The notes under the pieces were generated by a model. It was not told the DNA's origin. It did no database searches and worked only from the letters and a program-made list of their open reading frames with translations. Shown here in pieces: positions 25,484 to 40,400 of a stretch of 64,000 nt of DNA (position 1 is the stretch's first letter; each line of letters begins with the position of its first letter). Made by a program: the position numbers and the translations under genes. The stretch comes from Ornithodoros turicata (taxonomy: Eukaryota; Arthropoda; Arachnida; Ixodida; Argasidae), in NCBI RefSeq assembly GCF_037126465.1, contig NC_088205.1:27325482-27389481 (forward strand), written 5' to 3'.

Positions 25484-28400
25484 CTGAAAGACAGGTAATT
25501 GTGGGAGCGAATGCTCTGGATGTGTGCAAAGGGGTAGAGTTGAACACAAACCTGTGAGAGCAGTTCAGCTCCTTCCCCTGGGAGGTTCAGACCACACACT
25601 TTTGTGAACAGGTCTCGCGGGCTCAGCACATTTGTCAGACCTTGTTTCTGAAAAAACTGCACCGAGGACGTTGGTGCATTAGCACACAGATAGGCATACA
25701 AACACACTAGTATAACTTTTTCCATTGGGCATATTCTGCCCTGTGCTTGCATATTCTGTTCAAAAAGCTTCAGTGACAATGTACTATATTTGCAAACTAT
25801 GATTGATGCAGCGATTTGTGCAGAGTTTCCATGTAAGGGGGTGTTGGAATTCCGTACAGCGTGTGTGCGTGTGGCTTTTCAGTTTATTTTTTATTTTGGG
25901 GCGGGGGATGGGCCACTATGCTTTTCAGAGCTACTGCAGTGCCTCATACCGTGGGAATATGGAGGGTAGGGGACGACTTGGCTTGCACTTTATGTTGAAC
26001 ATGCAAATTTTTTGTTCACACTATGGAAACACTAATACACAACACGTTCATAATCAATATGCCGCAAACTGGTACGTCAGCATCTAAAAATCTTCTGCAG
26101 AAAATATGTACAGGCATTCTGAGTCTGTTTGATCAGATTTGAAAGTAGCATTTTACTGTGCTTTTTTTAAAATCCATGTTAGCACCACAAAGCAACTGTG
26201 GCTATGAGCGGCCTACAGACATGGACAGATGGAGAGAGGACAGCAGGAAGGAGTGGGGGCTAGTACGCACTCTGGGCTTACTTCATGGGGAACTGTGCTG
26301 ACATTCGTCTGGAAAGTCTGCTGTAAGACCCAGAGAAAACATCAGACACCACAGCCGGTGCTGGAATTCTAACCCGTGTCACCACCTAGTCTCGACGTGG
26401 AAGGTGATCCCCCTAACCACTATGCCACGCCAGCTGGTTTCTACTGTTTCTGTTTCGTGTGATAAGAAAAAAATTGTTATCGCAGGTCCTCACCAGAGGC
26501 TTTTAAAAAGCTTTGTGTCGAATTTCTGCGCGTTTCAATCAACGTACCACTACTGACTAAAAAAAAAGTTATATTTATTTTATTTTTTATTCTAGGTCAA
26601 CCCTGCTCAGTACGCAAGACACAAATGCTGTCAGTGACATACATGTGAGCTTCCATAAATTTCTGAGATAACCTGCAAAGCCTCATAGTTTCCGATTTTC
26701 CAAGAGTAGGTGACAGCTCTGACGCCCGTCTATTAGCAACAGCGCGTGCACCTTCCTGCTCTCCACTCTCTGACCCATGTTGGAAGATTAGTACCAGCAG
26801 CTGTGGTAAGGAGACGAAAATCGATCTTTGAGGAGCAATGTTGCCAGACATGTGTGCACCCTGCGATGTCGATAGTTCTCAAAGTCGAAATTAATTTTAT
26901 GACACTTCTAGGGAAAGAACATTTGGTTGAATACAGCGTGAATGCAATGGCATGAAGTTCGGTAGGATATTGAAGACACGGCATTTACTCCGTAGTGCCA
27001 TTTTAGGTAATCAGAACACAGGAACAACATCGGGTGCTTTGGAAAATACTTAGGCCGGTACAGTGATGTGATTGGCCCAAGCCATTTTGGAGCACTTTCT
27101 GGAGCATGAAAAAAATCTGTTTTGGAGCAACAAAACAGCGTTTTGGAGCAGATATACTACGTCATCATGCGCAGTAATATACACTTTATTTTTAAAATAC
27201 TTTCAAAAGAGTGACGTAGATGTGGTCACCGAAGCCGAAGGCCAACTCCTTGTAACGATTCTCATGTGCTGCAATCAGTTGAAGTAGCTCAAGTGATGTG
27301 ACAAAACTTCGACCAGGATTTTCAAAATATTCGCAAATAGCCGACAGAGCGGTGTGAAAATTCGAATAGTTCAAGTGGAGTGTAATACAGAGTTGAATAT
27401 AGATTACTGCAAAGAATTCCTCATTAGTCAGTTTTTGCACGGATACTGTGCAGTTACAGTGCCAAATATAAACGAAACGGTTAAAGTAAATGCAACAGCT
27501 GTGCAAGAACTAGTACGTGTGCTCTTAAATCTATGACATCTTTTTAGTTAATTCCACACTCAATTTGTCCACTGTGCTTTCACATAGTTCTAGATTCACA
27601 TAGGCTGAACATGTCCAATATTTATTTCAGGTTTCTTGTCCACAAGACTCACTAACTGATGGCCTATTAAAAGCGTTCTCACAATCTTTCGCGTTAGTGA
27701 CATCATGTGACACCAGCGACAAATTACGGCAACAGAGCACAGAAACACAGCAACGGTTTTAAAAAATGAAAGAAAGAGTGATAGCGATCGGACCTGAGTC
27801 TACCATCCTGTCATATTCCTAAGGTCCATTTCACACTATCGTTTTTCTTGTACATATGCTTCAAAAATAGAACCGAGAGGCAATCGAGCACTGTAGATTC
27901 CAATGGGTATGATTTGCCTCAGTGAAAAACGATAGTGTGACCGGCCTGATCTTACCGGCCGGGAAGATCTTATCTGTATCGCTTTATATTGCCTGGCCAC
28001 AGCAGGCAGGCGACAAACTCATAAGCAGTTTCACCCTACAAACGACGCATGTCAGGACTGGGTTTCATAACAGCGGGATACCGGCTTAGCGTATGCAAAT
28101 GCCTGAAGAAGTGCAGCCTTCTGCATGAAAGTCTCGTCTCATTAAAATTTAGATGCTCTCAACAGTCTTCTTTCCGTTGTGAATATCCATCGCCGGATAC
28201 TTGCACATTCTGCTCTATGTACTGCAAATGCCAAGTGATGTTTTCCTAGATGATTACCTGAGAAACATTGGTGCAGTCCCGGAGCAAGAACTCCAGTGCG
28301 TGCGGATGCATTCTGTCTACAGCCTGGCTCACATCAATCACTACCACTTGGCCCTGGTGCCACAGCAAGTTGTACTCGCTGAGGTCACTATGAACCAACT

Positions 28401-31400
28401 GGCACCTGTCGTACAGGGCTTGTGCCAGGGACACTGTCTGCGCATAGGCACTGGACACTTGGTCGTGGCTAAGACGTGCTTCCTTCAGTTTTGGTGCGGG
28501 GACACCGTCAAGGCCCACAAAGGACATTACCAGCAAGTGCTTCTTCAGAATGACTACTTCAGGACAAGGGATACCTGCGCGATGAATCCTGAAGAAGATG
28601 GAAGAAAAAAAAATCAGTTATAGTCACATGTTGAAAGAGTAAAGCCTGTGGTGAAACGCCTAGTAAAAGATTACAGCAAAGCTCAGACAACTGAGACTAA
28701 CTGTCTGAAACCCCTGTCCAACTGAAATAAATAAATAAATAAAAATAAGGCTATATACAAATAAAACTGATAGGCAGGATAGTTGGTGACTTTGAAACAT
28801 GGCAAGCATGATCTCAACCTTTCAAATTGATACAACACGTGCACCCACGTGTTATGGTTAAGCCTGACTGCAGCTGTACAACCTTAGAAGTCTGTGTCAT
28901 GCCCACGGAAGAAGAAATGAGAGGAGGCTCCTCTGCCCACTTTCCTGTTGACACCTAATGTTGCCAGTTCGACTTGTGACACATAGATGGCGCGACCTCA
29001 TTGAGGCCTGTTGTAGGCAGGTCGAGTACGCAGTGAAGAATGCAGTCAGTGTGAAGTCTCTCCATCGCTCCCAATTTCAACAATTTTCGTTCATGAAACT
29101 GCTCAGAGTTACGTTGATATCAAAGAGAATACTGCTGAGGGGTAGAGTATCGCCCATGGCGATGAAACTCCCCAGTCATCATCATAAAATAAAGTTGTTT
29201 GTTGTACAATCACGTTTAGCTGTGTCAACCAAACTGTGGTCTTCATGTTTGTCAATTTTTTTCTTAGACTCTCCAGAACATAAAGGAAGTTCAAATAGAC
29301 ACTCCTGAGAACACTTCCTTTCTTTCGGATCCATTTTGATTAAGTAAACAGGACAGTGTCAAATATTGTCGGTACAGCGTCCGTCGTTAGTGGGGGCCTT
29401 TTTGTCTTTCGTTTAAAGGAACACAGAAAGTCATCTAAAAAATATTTAGTTCTGAACGTGTTGGTGAGTAGGCAACTTGACTTGATGATTAACACACAAA
29501 TTTCCTCTGTACGCGATATTTTTCATAGGAAAAAAAAAAAACACACTCTAACACCGCTGCACATGCTCCCGCTCGACTCACACCACAGAGTCAAACGAGG
29601 AGGAAAAAACATCATGGGTGATGTCATTACGGTTCAAAGGGGCGACTGCGCTTCTTCGAGGTCAGTGGTGTCCGGTTTCCTCTTTTCTTCATTGCTTTCT
29701 CCATGTCAGATGAAGAATAATGGAGGACTTCAAAGTGCCTGCAGAATATTGACACATGTTGCCACTTTCAGAGTGGGAAATTTGGAATCTGCAGAGATGC
29801 AGAATGATGAGCTGTGACGTGCCGCTGTCGGTCACCATGTGGTAACCAAACAAAGGGTGCCGGGACAGCTCGGGTGAAATCGAACAACTGGCAGGATTGT
29901 GTCGTCCATGTTTGTAGCCTGCATCGGCTAATGCTCAATGTTTAACTCAAAGATTGGCAAGCTGAACATAAATTGCGGTGGTTTATGACGTTGCTTGGCT
30001 CTGTTGGTCTTTGCAACAGTCAATGGATCGTCAACAGTTGGCCTTTGCAACTGTCAATGGATATACAGCGCGAGGATGTCTGCTGCCGCTACGTGCTGGC
30101 GACAGCGTTGCGATAGATTTCACTGGATTGTGTCTGACAACGTATCAGCAAGAACATACCTCCAGCTGAGTGAGACATTATCTGAATGACCAACAAAGTT
30201 GCTAATCGAAGCGATGTGTTAGTGATAATAGTGATGCGGCGATCATTTCAAAGAGTGAACTGAAACGATGCTTTGTGTTGTGCTGTGTTTACACAAATTG
30301 CCACCGCACAACAGAACAACAGAAACAATCATCATGATACGGAAGACAGAACACAGACACAGACAGAGCACTGTATATACAGTATTATTATTATTACATA
30401 TATTATATTATATGTGAATATTATTCGTTTCATATTCCAAATGTTGAATATTTGCACAGCTCTACTTTAACACATGTCGGTAACGATATGTTAAGCTGTT
30501 ATGACCTAACTGTAATAATGACCCCTCCCCCAATTTTTTGCAACGTCGCGCATGCACAAGGTACCCGTTGAGCCGTCTGAAAGTACGTCTGCTGCTGTGC
30601 CACCAACGAAAAGAAGTAAAATGCAAACAAATCAAAACACTCTGCAAAATTAAACTTCCAAAATCATCTTTTGCACTCAGCTTTGCTTCTCCGTGCATAT
30701 GTTTAATCCTACAAAAGCTTTATACGCAGAAGTCGCTTACCACGCGTGGTGCCATCTGACACATGACGTGTCGATCTTTCAATGAGCATCAAATCGCCCG
30801 TGTAGCAGCGGTCAAGCGTGAATGAACATCGAAATGTCGGATGGTCATCGCTTTTGATGACCATCGAAACGCCCGTGTAGCGGGGGTATCAGTCCTTCTT
30901 GATACATATCTTGAACAGATACAACGGTAGCATAAGACCACAAGCAGAGGGCAGAGTCATGGTCGAAGCGCCTACAGCTGCTACATGGAGGAAGGTGGCA
31001 TACTTGACAAAATGAGCACTCGTGAGCATGCTCACTCAATGTGCCTAATGAGCTGAGCATGAGCGAACAAACATAGAGATGAGGAGGGGCTGAGTGTGCA
31101 TGGAGTATGCAAAAGGAGAGATGAGGAAGGAGTGAGTGAGCGTGAGTGCCGACATCTGGTCTATGTTTTCAAAGGGTGCATGAGCTCAAGATTGTCAGTG
31201 AAAATTAGACTTACTTTTGTAGGTTGTGCATTTCCTTCTCGGCCCACAGATGGATGCACTTGCGGGGATTCAACTTGCTGTAACGGTCACGAAAACGAAA
31301 GTCCCCCTTGATGTACTGCTCCCGATTCTTGAACTCATTCAGTGTTGTCTTGAACACTTTTACGACGCACTCTCGTGGGACAGTGAATTCTTCGCTCCTA

Positions 31401-34400
31401 GAAGAGCACATGCTGTATATTACAGGGAACCAAGAACATCACAAAAAAATTTACAGAGTCGAGAACACTGTTCCGGTTACTCCAAGGAAACAGACACAAA
31501 GTGCCCACTAACCCCTGTGATATGAATTTAAGTCTCAAATATTGTCCGGCACGCAATGACGCCGACCCGCTATGACGTATCTCACTGCGTAAGCTTGACG
31601 TCGCGTCTCCAAGACAAATGCTCTCTCGAAAGCCCCCCATTCCACCGTCCGAGGAAGGTCCCCACCACTTCGTGCCATGCGCTCAGATGCACGCTGCACA
31701 CTGTCTGAGGAGGCAACAGAGCGACGCAATTGGCACAACGTGAGGTGGGTAAGGCATGCTGGTATGTTGGATGAGGCCAAGTTTTTGTTTGAGGTATGTG
31801 TTTTGCTAATAAGGATGTTAGTTTGCAGCAGAGGTGACACTAGAGTAGTCCCATCTTAGGCTCGTATTTTTTTCCTTTTTTGTGCGTACAACAAGAGCAG
31901 AAAAAGCCAATACAGTCGCCGACCAATAACTCGGGCTTCCCAATTTTACGAGTAATCAGGAGCACTGAAATGCTGACCTTAACTTGTGAGGATGTCGATG
32001 ATGTTGCTACAATACATGTGCTTAGAAGAGGCGAATGTGACGTTGCCGCTTGACACGTCGTCTTCGGCACCGACAACCGAAGAAAAAAAGGTAAAAACGA
32101 CAGCAGCGACGAGGATGTTGTGGCTGCACTCCCTTCCACAGGCGCAATCCTCGCTGTTGTGGTTATGCTGATGATGCACTCGCTGAAATTCACCGCGATA
32201 CATTGTTGCATGTTCACACAGAGATGCAGACAAGGAGAGATTCGTTTCTTAAGTCACTTTAAATGATCTGATTGTAGGCTTTTGAAATAAAGTGGATTTA
32301 TGCCATCCACAGAAAATTTGGACAGGTTTCGTGGCTCCTAGAAGACTGCGGCAACTGTATTTCATGAACAAGTTTGGTGTTCCAATGCCTCGGTAATTTT
32401 TCTAATAATAAGTTCACAGTTATATCACTCTGACACTGTACTTCCTGTTAGGACTCTTCATCGTGGGGTCGAAAGTTTGATGGTGCATCGTTTCGGACAA
32501 CTGAAGTCCTTTTGTGAGAATTTTTTCATACAATATCAGTTGGATATCTTGAGACAAAACTTATGTACCACCTACGTTACAAGCAAGGCTAGAAGATTCT
32601 TTTTGTAAGCACGTGCAGTCAGACCAATGATCCCTGCACCCGCCCAAAGCGGCCTTTTTTCACCCTTTAATCCTCCTCAGACGGTGTGGAGCGTGTATGT
32701 GAGCACACAGCGCGAGGAGGTACGTCACTTCCACGTCAACACTCCTCGAATGGTGGGCGGAGCACTTCCGAGCAAGCGCTCCCCTAGGAGGCACAACGTG
32801 ACTCTGACGCAGGAAGATACGTCATAGTGGTGCAGCGTCCCCGTGCGCTGGGTAATATTCTAGACAATTCCCGAATTTCACACATTATGGATAGGGCCTG
32901 ACTTTTTCGGGTTTTATTTTTGGCCAAATTCGGGGGGTAAATATCGGGTGATATTTTTCATTTGAAAATTCGGGTGTATTCGGGTTAAATCCCGTTACGG
33001 CATATTCAGTCGTCAGGAATTCGGGTGTATTCGGGTGATTTTTTTTTTGTTTAATAAAAATTTGTCTTAACATGGAACTAATGTTTAGCAATGTTATCAA
33101 ACTTTATTTTAATGCACGCTTATGAGTGTGCCACGCGACCCAGATGTTTTTGGGTAGATTCGGGTTAAACCTGAATTTTACAGATGTCGTTCGGGGAGGG
33201 GGGTAAATATCGGGCGGATACGGGTTTAACCCTAAAAGTCAGGCCCTAATTATGGATAGACTGCATCACAATTGACGTCCTTGAGCGTACCATCTGACAC
33301 AAGTAAGAGAGGTGCACTCACTTTCCCCCAGAAGCATGGAAGACGCAAGACTCTTTCCCAGAACTGATGCAGCCGTTCACCTCGTCTAGGATTTCGCGAT
33401 TAACGAGCTTGTATAATAAGAGTCGTGTAGCAGGGTCCAGCGATTGTTCCTGCAGGCCAAGCAAGATGCTACCACCTGTGGAAAGACCAACGTTTGCTGT
33501 AACTCACCGCCGTGGCCTTTTCCTTCTTGTCGTGAAGTCGCGCGGCTCGTTTGCTTTCCTGTGTGGAATGCAGCTTGAGCGAGTTGTAAACATTGTTCGA
33601 GAGACGCATATCAAACCCGCCACCATCCCCGGTAGAGATTCCAGGAGGCAGCTCCATGACACGACAAGCGTTACGACGGCCGCACACCTGCACGGTAAGT
33701 TGTGGATCAGTCTAAATGTCCTGCATGGCACGTCACCCAAGAACAGGTCCCCCTAGTAACGACTTACCTAAAGTGCTCATTCTTTCTCAGTTACCACCAA
33801 CCAGTTACTTATTAGCAAACTTTACCAATACTGATGGTCAGAACTTGGTGCATTATCAGGGGATCACTAGAACTATGCCATGATAACGCGCTTGAAAGAC
33901 CAAGGTAACCTGGCCAATGATAATGTTGTAAACCTTAGAACTCACGTGAGGAGCAACAAACTGAGGTCAACAGCTAAAACAAACGAAAATGCAAGTACAG
34001 AGGTGGTTCCTCAGCATAGACCTTTGTAACAGGTCGCCATTCACCACTTTTTTCCTTCATACCGCTATTCAGCAGTGACCGAGTGGTGGCTATCATCCCC
34101 CATAGAGATTTTCAAAATGAGGAGCATGCATGAGTTACTAATTCCTAGCACCAAGCTCTGCATAAGCTCACTGCAGAAGCTGGGAGGATTTGGCATTGTT
34201 GCCAGAATCTCCCAGTCATCCTGACTTGCTGCTTCTACATGAAATGTGACAAAAGTCACTGAAAAGGTATCTACATATACTAAATGGCTAGGAGGAACAT
34301 CACTGCATATACATGTAATAACACAGGACTACAAATAGGGCTACTTCATATTCTACGAAAGAACATTTCTCAGGGTAATGTGCCAACAACATTTGCTTTC

Positions 34401-37400
34401 ACTAACGAACTGTGACATATCCTATATATCCTATCCTATCTAACAACTTCACACAGCACAAGCGTGTCGTAAGCATGCCTCACTGAAGTATTACGTAGCC
34501 TTACCGTAGCATCATGCTTTGTAGTGAAGCCTCCATCTGACTGGCGTGCAATTCCTGATCGACCAATAGCTGGTGATGTTCTCTGTGCTCGCTCAAATGA
34601 ATCCCAGTGCTTTGCTTCCCCTTCATCAACATAATCATCATCTTCCGAGTCCGAGAGCATATGCTCTTGCAAGCGCTTGTAGTTGTCGAAACACACACTC
34701 ACTGCAAGAGGAAGTAAGGTTATATTGGTTAACAGAAATCAAACTCAGCTATCTCAAAAGCACTTTTAATTGAATTTTCATCAGTTGATTGCACATTTGA
34801 GTCAGTTACTTACCACTGGGTTTCTGGCATATACCACAAAAGCACCGACAAATTTCGAATGCCTGTAAGTTTTTTGAGTGGTCAGGAAAACTAAATTCCA
34901 TACGTTGGTAATTACCAGAATGAGCACCTCCAATTATTTGCTCTAGCAAAGTGCCCGTTGATAAGTGTAACTCTAAGTGAGTTCTCTGTTTCTAGCTTCG
35001 GAATGGTCCATTCAAAACAATGGCTGGCGTTGTAGCGGTTTTGGTTATAGATCGTGCGATAGATAATGGGAGACTGTTCCCTTATCTCATGTTGTTACGC
35101 GCGTCCCGTATCTTTCTACTTACCTGCTGTGTTCTATCCCCGGTGACGTTGTTATCGCCACACTAGCGATAATAGTATTTAAAGACACTGGCTACGGAAA
35201 TAAAGCTTCTTCCTGTTTTGGTTTTGTACGAGACGGCTGCTCGTCATTCACGCGACAACATGGTGTCAGAAGTGGGGTAATGCGGGAAACGCCCCCTTCA
35301 TTCCATCATGCCGGATCCCCCGCAAGCTGCAGAAACTGCGGCAAGTGGAGCCTCAGCGTTAACGAAGCCTCAGCCGCTACAATTCAGCGGTGTCAGTGGC
35401 GTTAGTCTGGCAGCGCCTTCTAAGTTCGACTTTGCGAATCCGGCAGAGTGGCCGTCGTGGCGAGCAGTCTTTGAAGACTATGCCTTCGCTTCAGGTATCG
35501 TCCGCACGCAAGATGAAACACGCGTGCGAACACTCCTCTACTGCATGGGGCCTCAAGCTCGCCCGCTCCTCTCGTCACTGGGCGCCGAGAAACCCGAAGA
35601 GAGCAAGTATGACGACGTAATAAATAAACTAGAGGGTCACTTCGTCCACCCGGCAAACGAAATCTACGAGAGCCGACGGTTCCACCGTGAAGTGCAACAG
35701 CCTGGTGAGTCGGTCGATGCATTCTACACCAGATTGCGAACTATGGTGAAGCGTTGCGGATATGGAAGCGACGCTACGGAAGACCGCCTAGTTAGGGACA
35801 GATTTGTCGTGGGACTACGGGCCGATCGTCTATCCGACATGCTGTGCCGTTCAGCGAAGCTGACTTCAGAAGAAGCCTTGCTCCAGGCACGTCTGCACGA
35901 GGATGCTGAAAAAGAACGTTCATGTGCTGCGCCTGCATTCGACGTCAGTGGTACGCATCTGAAACGCCGAGATAAATTTCGGATGCGACGTCGCGACAAA
36001 AGTGCCCAGGGTCGTTGAGCCAGCGTCGAACGTGAAGATAGTCCTTCATGTGCGTTTTGTGGACGGGCCAAGCATCAGCGAAAGGATTGTCCAGCACGCA
36101 ACGCAACATGTGACTTTTGTGGCAAACAAGGACATTTTGCCGAGGTGTGCCGCAAAAGACTTTCCCGGCGCCGAGGACAGAAGTCGGACTCTGTCGAGTT
36201 ATCTACAATCAGCACCCGTAAAGCATGGTTCATCGATGTCGACGTGAATGGATACTCCGTGCACTTCAAAGTAGACAGCGGTGCCGAGGTCACAGTAGTT
36301 CCTCCTTCTTTTCCTGGTTGCCCGGACGTCCTCGATGCGCCGAAAAGTGAACTCACAGCAGTCGGAAGTTACTTCCTGAACGTGAAAGGAACATTTCGTG
36401 CGACGTTATCTTGGAGGGGTCGCTCCGTTACAGAAACTGTCTACGTGGTACAAAATCAACTAACGCCATTGCTAGGATTTACGGCGATCGGAAGTCTTGA
36501 CGTCGTACAATTTGTTGGCGCAACCTCGACGAGGACAGCTCAAGGACTCCGCCTCACGCCGGAAGACAGCCTATTTAAGGGTCTAGGTGAGCTGCAAGAA
36601 CAGTATCGCATCAGACTACGTTCTGACGCGCAGCCATTCTGTTTGAGTACCTCGCGACGTTTGCCTTTGCCGCTGTTCAATACTGTGAAGCAAGAACTCC
36701 TCAACTTGGAGCAGCAGGGAGTCATCAGGAAAGTCGACAACCCAACTGAATGGTGTTCTGGCTTAGTCGTGGTCCCCAAGAAAACTGGAGGCTACCGTTT
36801 GTGCATCGACCTAACCAAACTAAACAAGGCGGTGCAGCGTGAGAGGTACACGCTCCCGACCGTGGAACAAATTTTGGGACAACTGAGCAATGCAAAGGTC
36901 TTCTCGAAACTCGACGCTACGCTAAGTTTCCACCAAGTAAGACTGGCGCCTGAAAGCGAAGAATTCACAACGTTCATTACGCCGTTTGGGCGTTATTGTT
37001 ATCGGCGTCTTCCTTTCGGGATAGCTTCAGCCCCTGAATTTTTTCAGCGTGCAATGTCACGAATCGTCGAAGGACTTCCAGGAGTCGTGTGCATGATCGA
37101 TGATGTCTTGGTCTTTGGCGTCGATAAAGCGGAGCATGACACTCGTCTGAAGAGTGTCATCAAGAGACTAAACGACGCAGGCATCAAGTTAAACTTCAAC
37201 AAATGCAAGTTTGGCGTGCCGTCCGTGCATTTTCTTGGGGTTATCGTCAGTAGCACCGGGATAATGCCAGATCCTGAGAAGATCAAGGCCATCAGAGCTT
37301 TACCACCCCCACAGGATGTCAGCGGAATTCGCCGTTTGTTAGGCATGCTTAATCACATAGGACGTTTCCTTCCCGACTTGTCGACCATCACCGCTCCAAT

Positions 37401-40400
37401 CCGTTTACTTCTACGCAAGAACACTACCTGGATGTGGGGACCAGATCAAATGATAGCGTTCAACCGCCTGAAAGACGTCCTCAGCTCGGACACTTGTACG
37501 GCCAAATACCATCCAGAATACCAGACTATCGTATCGGCAGACGCCAGCTCCTTTGGTCTTGGTTCCGTTTTACTTCAGCGGCAACCAGAAGGTGAACTGA
37601 GAGCGGTGGCTTTTGCGTCTCGTTCCCTAACTCAAACTGAAGAAAGATACAGTCAAACAGAAAAGGAATGCCTAGCAATCGTGTGGGCCATCCAACGCTT
37701 CGACCAGTATCTACGAGGACTTTCTTTTTTGGTTGAAACAGATCATCATGATAATTTGTGATTACAGCATGACGGCCTTGGCTGCCACTAGGGGTCGGGT
37801 GTGCAGCTGGTGTATTTAAGATGTGTCCCTGCCATTAAAGTTGTTTGTCAGTCAGTGCTTCGTCTGTGTTGTCTCTTTGTGTCCCCTGCACCGGGGTTTT
37901 ATCGCTTTTAGATCATTTACCCCTGATACCACTTCTTGGGTCTAAGGATTTGGAAATGCTCCCGCCTCGCATTCAAAGAATGCGCATAAAGATAATGCGC
38001 TATCAGTTTGACGTAAAGCATGTTGCCGGCAAACTTCTCGCAACGGCTGACACTTTATCGCGGGCACCATGCCATTCTGCGGACAAGCCGGCTGCAGATT
38101 CTATCGAACTTTTTATAAGCGAGGTGATGAGCAGCGTTCACTTGCCCTCTGCAATAACCGTCGACGTTGTTCGTCAGCATCAGCTCCAGGACTCGGAATG
38201 CTCGACGGTCATTTCGTTCTGTAAAAAGGGATGGCCTGACCGGCCAAAAGTGCCACTAGGTCTCCTATCATATTGAAGCGAGAGAGCACATCTGAGCATC
38301 TATAATGGTTTACTGATCCACAACAAACAACTGGTGATTCCGGTATCACTTCGCAGAGACATCCTGAGTCTCCTACACGAGGGTCATCTCGGATTACGTC
38401 GATGTAGAGAAAAGGCCAGAGAATCTGTCTGGTGGCCTCAGTGTGTAATGGAGCTCAAGCATTTCATCGCGGGTTGCCGGAATTGTGCAGAGACTAAAAG
38501 TCAACATCGAGAGCCCCTACTTGTGCCAACTAGACCATGGCAACGTCTTGGAGCCGACCTTTTTCACTTCAAGGGAAAAGAACATCTTCTCTTGGTCGAC
38601 TATTATTCCCGTTATCCTGAGGTAATCAGCCTTCCTTCTACAACGTCATGCCAGGTCATCACCGCCTTGAAAAGCTGCCTTGCCCGTTTCGGGATCCCAG
38701 ATGTTCTAAGGACTGATAACGGACCTCAGTTTTGTTCAAGCGAGTTCGCTAGCTTTGTACGCTCCTATGGTTTCCGCCACGAGACCAGCAGTCCGCGGTA
38801 CCCTAGGAGTAATGGAGAAGCTGAACGAATGGTTCGAACAGTAAAGGACATCATGAAGAAATCCGACGATGTCTTCTTAGCTTTGCTGTCCTACGGAAAC
38901 TCTCCAGGACCAACAGGCGTATCGCCAGCACAATTGCTTATGGGGCGTCGTTTAAATACACGCCTCCCCGTTCTCCCGGACACTCTTGATCCTGCCCAGC
39001 CAGACCATCGTGCGTTTAAAGCCAAAGACGCCTCGTTGAAGGTAAAGCAGATCACCTAGTACAATCGACGTTATCGTGCAGCTCCCTTAACCTCTCTGAC
39101 TCTTGGGGGAGAGGTATGGGTATCAGACTTGAAATGCTGGGGACGTGTGCTCAGCCCAGCACAGCGGCCAAGATGGTTTGTTGTTGAGGTACCGACCGGC
39201 ACGGTGCAGCGCAACCGCCATCATCTTGTTCCCGTGACGCCTTCGAGGGTTGAACTGCCTTCTGGGGAAACTTCGGCTACTAATACTTCGGATGTTGCTT
39301 CTCCTGCAACATTCACGAGGCAAGATCCTACTTCCCCGGCAATGTTCACAAGTCATCAACCGGATGCTGGACAACAGGCCCCCGAACATTCTCTGATAGT
39401 GACACGTTACGGGCGCAAGGTGCGTCCGCCTAAACGACTGAATCTTTGATACGGTGATGTGACATTACGAGGTGACTCCAATCTCAGGGAGGAGGTGTAG
39501 CGGTCTTGGTTATAGATCGTGCGATAGATAATGGGAGACTGTTCCCTTATCTCATGTTGTTACGCGCGTCCCGTATCTTTCTACTTACCTGCTGTGTTCT
39601 ATCCCCGGTGGCGTTGTTATCGCCACACTAGCGATAATAGTATTTAAAGACACTGGCTACGGAAATAAAGCTTCTTCCTGTTTTGGTTTTGTACGAGACG
39701 GCTGCTCGTCATTCACGCAACAACAGGCTTTTCCTGCTGCTGACCTTAGCTTGCTCGCACTGTCCGTATCGATCAAAGGAGCAGTACGTGATATGCATTA
39801 ATTTTGGCACTTTGTTGGGCACAGAATTTCACGGAATCCCTTATTTTTAGGGTGTGCGGATATTCGAGCTCTAGAATTCAAGTTGAATATCAATCACTCA
39901 AAGTATTTGATTCGCAAACCGAGTACCCAATATTCGGGCTTCCAGATAATCGGCTATTCACTGAATATGAACGACACCTCCCGAAAGTGTGCTTCACCTG
40001 ACGCTTCCCTGCATGAGGTGTAGCCTGCTCTACAAAATTGAAGCCTGCTTTATGATTTTGTCTATGCTACAGGACAAACACAGACAGATTGTAGTTTAGC
40101 GTAAGATAATGTTAGCCCATGTTTATTGTGGATACTTCACCTGAGGAAGGGGAGGTGTCCCGCCCGTGTGCAGTTTAGCGGTGCAGTGGGGGATTTTGAT
40201 TTGATGTCTGGGAGATTGCCTTTAAAAAGTTAAGATTCTTAAATAATGCCTACAGCCCAGGAACAAAACAGGGTGTCCTAAAGATGTAACTTCCCCGGGG
40301 GATGTATTGTAAATTCCTTCCTATAAAGTTTCTATAAACTCTATAGACGCTGTAAGATCTTTCAGCGGGTATAAAATGATTGCAAGCGACAGACCACATC

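Larger units (their letters stand above)
25657..28257. other. RIOK3 intron 7
   Basis: Contains a tRNA-type SINE (26195-26445) and a small MITE (27822-27947). At 27089-27150 the phrase TTTTGGAGCA recurs three times at short intervals. No other structure is recognised. Confidence 0.5.
35031..39725 (+). mobile_element. Ty3/Gypsy LTR retrotransposon, structurally complete but coding-defective
   Basis: Two 230-bp LTRs (TGTAGCGG...CAACA) differ at only three positions. The primer site TGGTGTCAGAAGTGGG follows the 5' LTR and matches the 3' end of arthropod tRNA-Leu as I recall it. A polypurine tract (AGGGAGGAGG) precedes the 3' LTR. The flanks GGCGT and GGCTT may be a 5-bp duplication with one mismatch. 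Gag and Pol share one reading frame. In-frame stops at 36016, 38274 and 39057 and a 163-bp insertion at 37747 break it. The element is oriented opposite to RIOK3. Confidence 0.93.
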
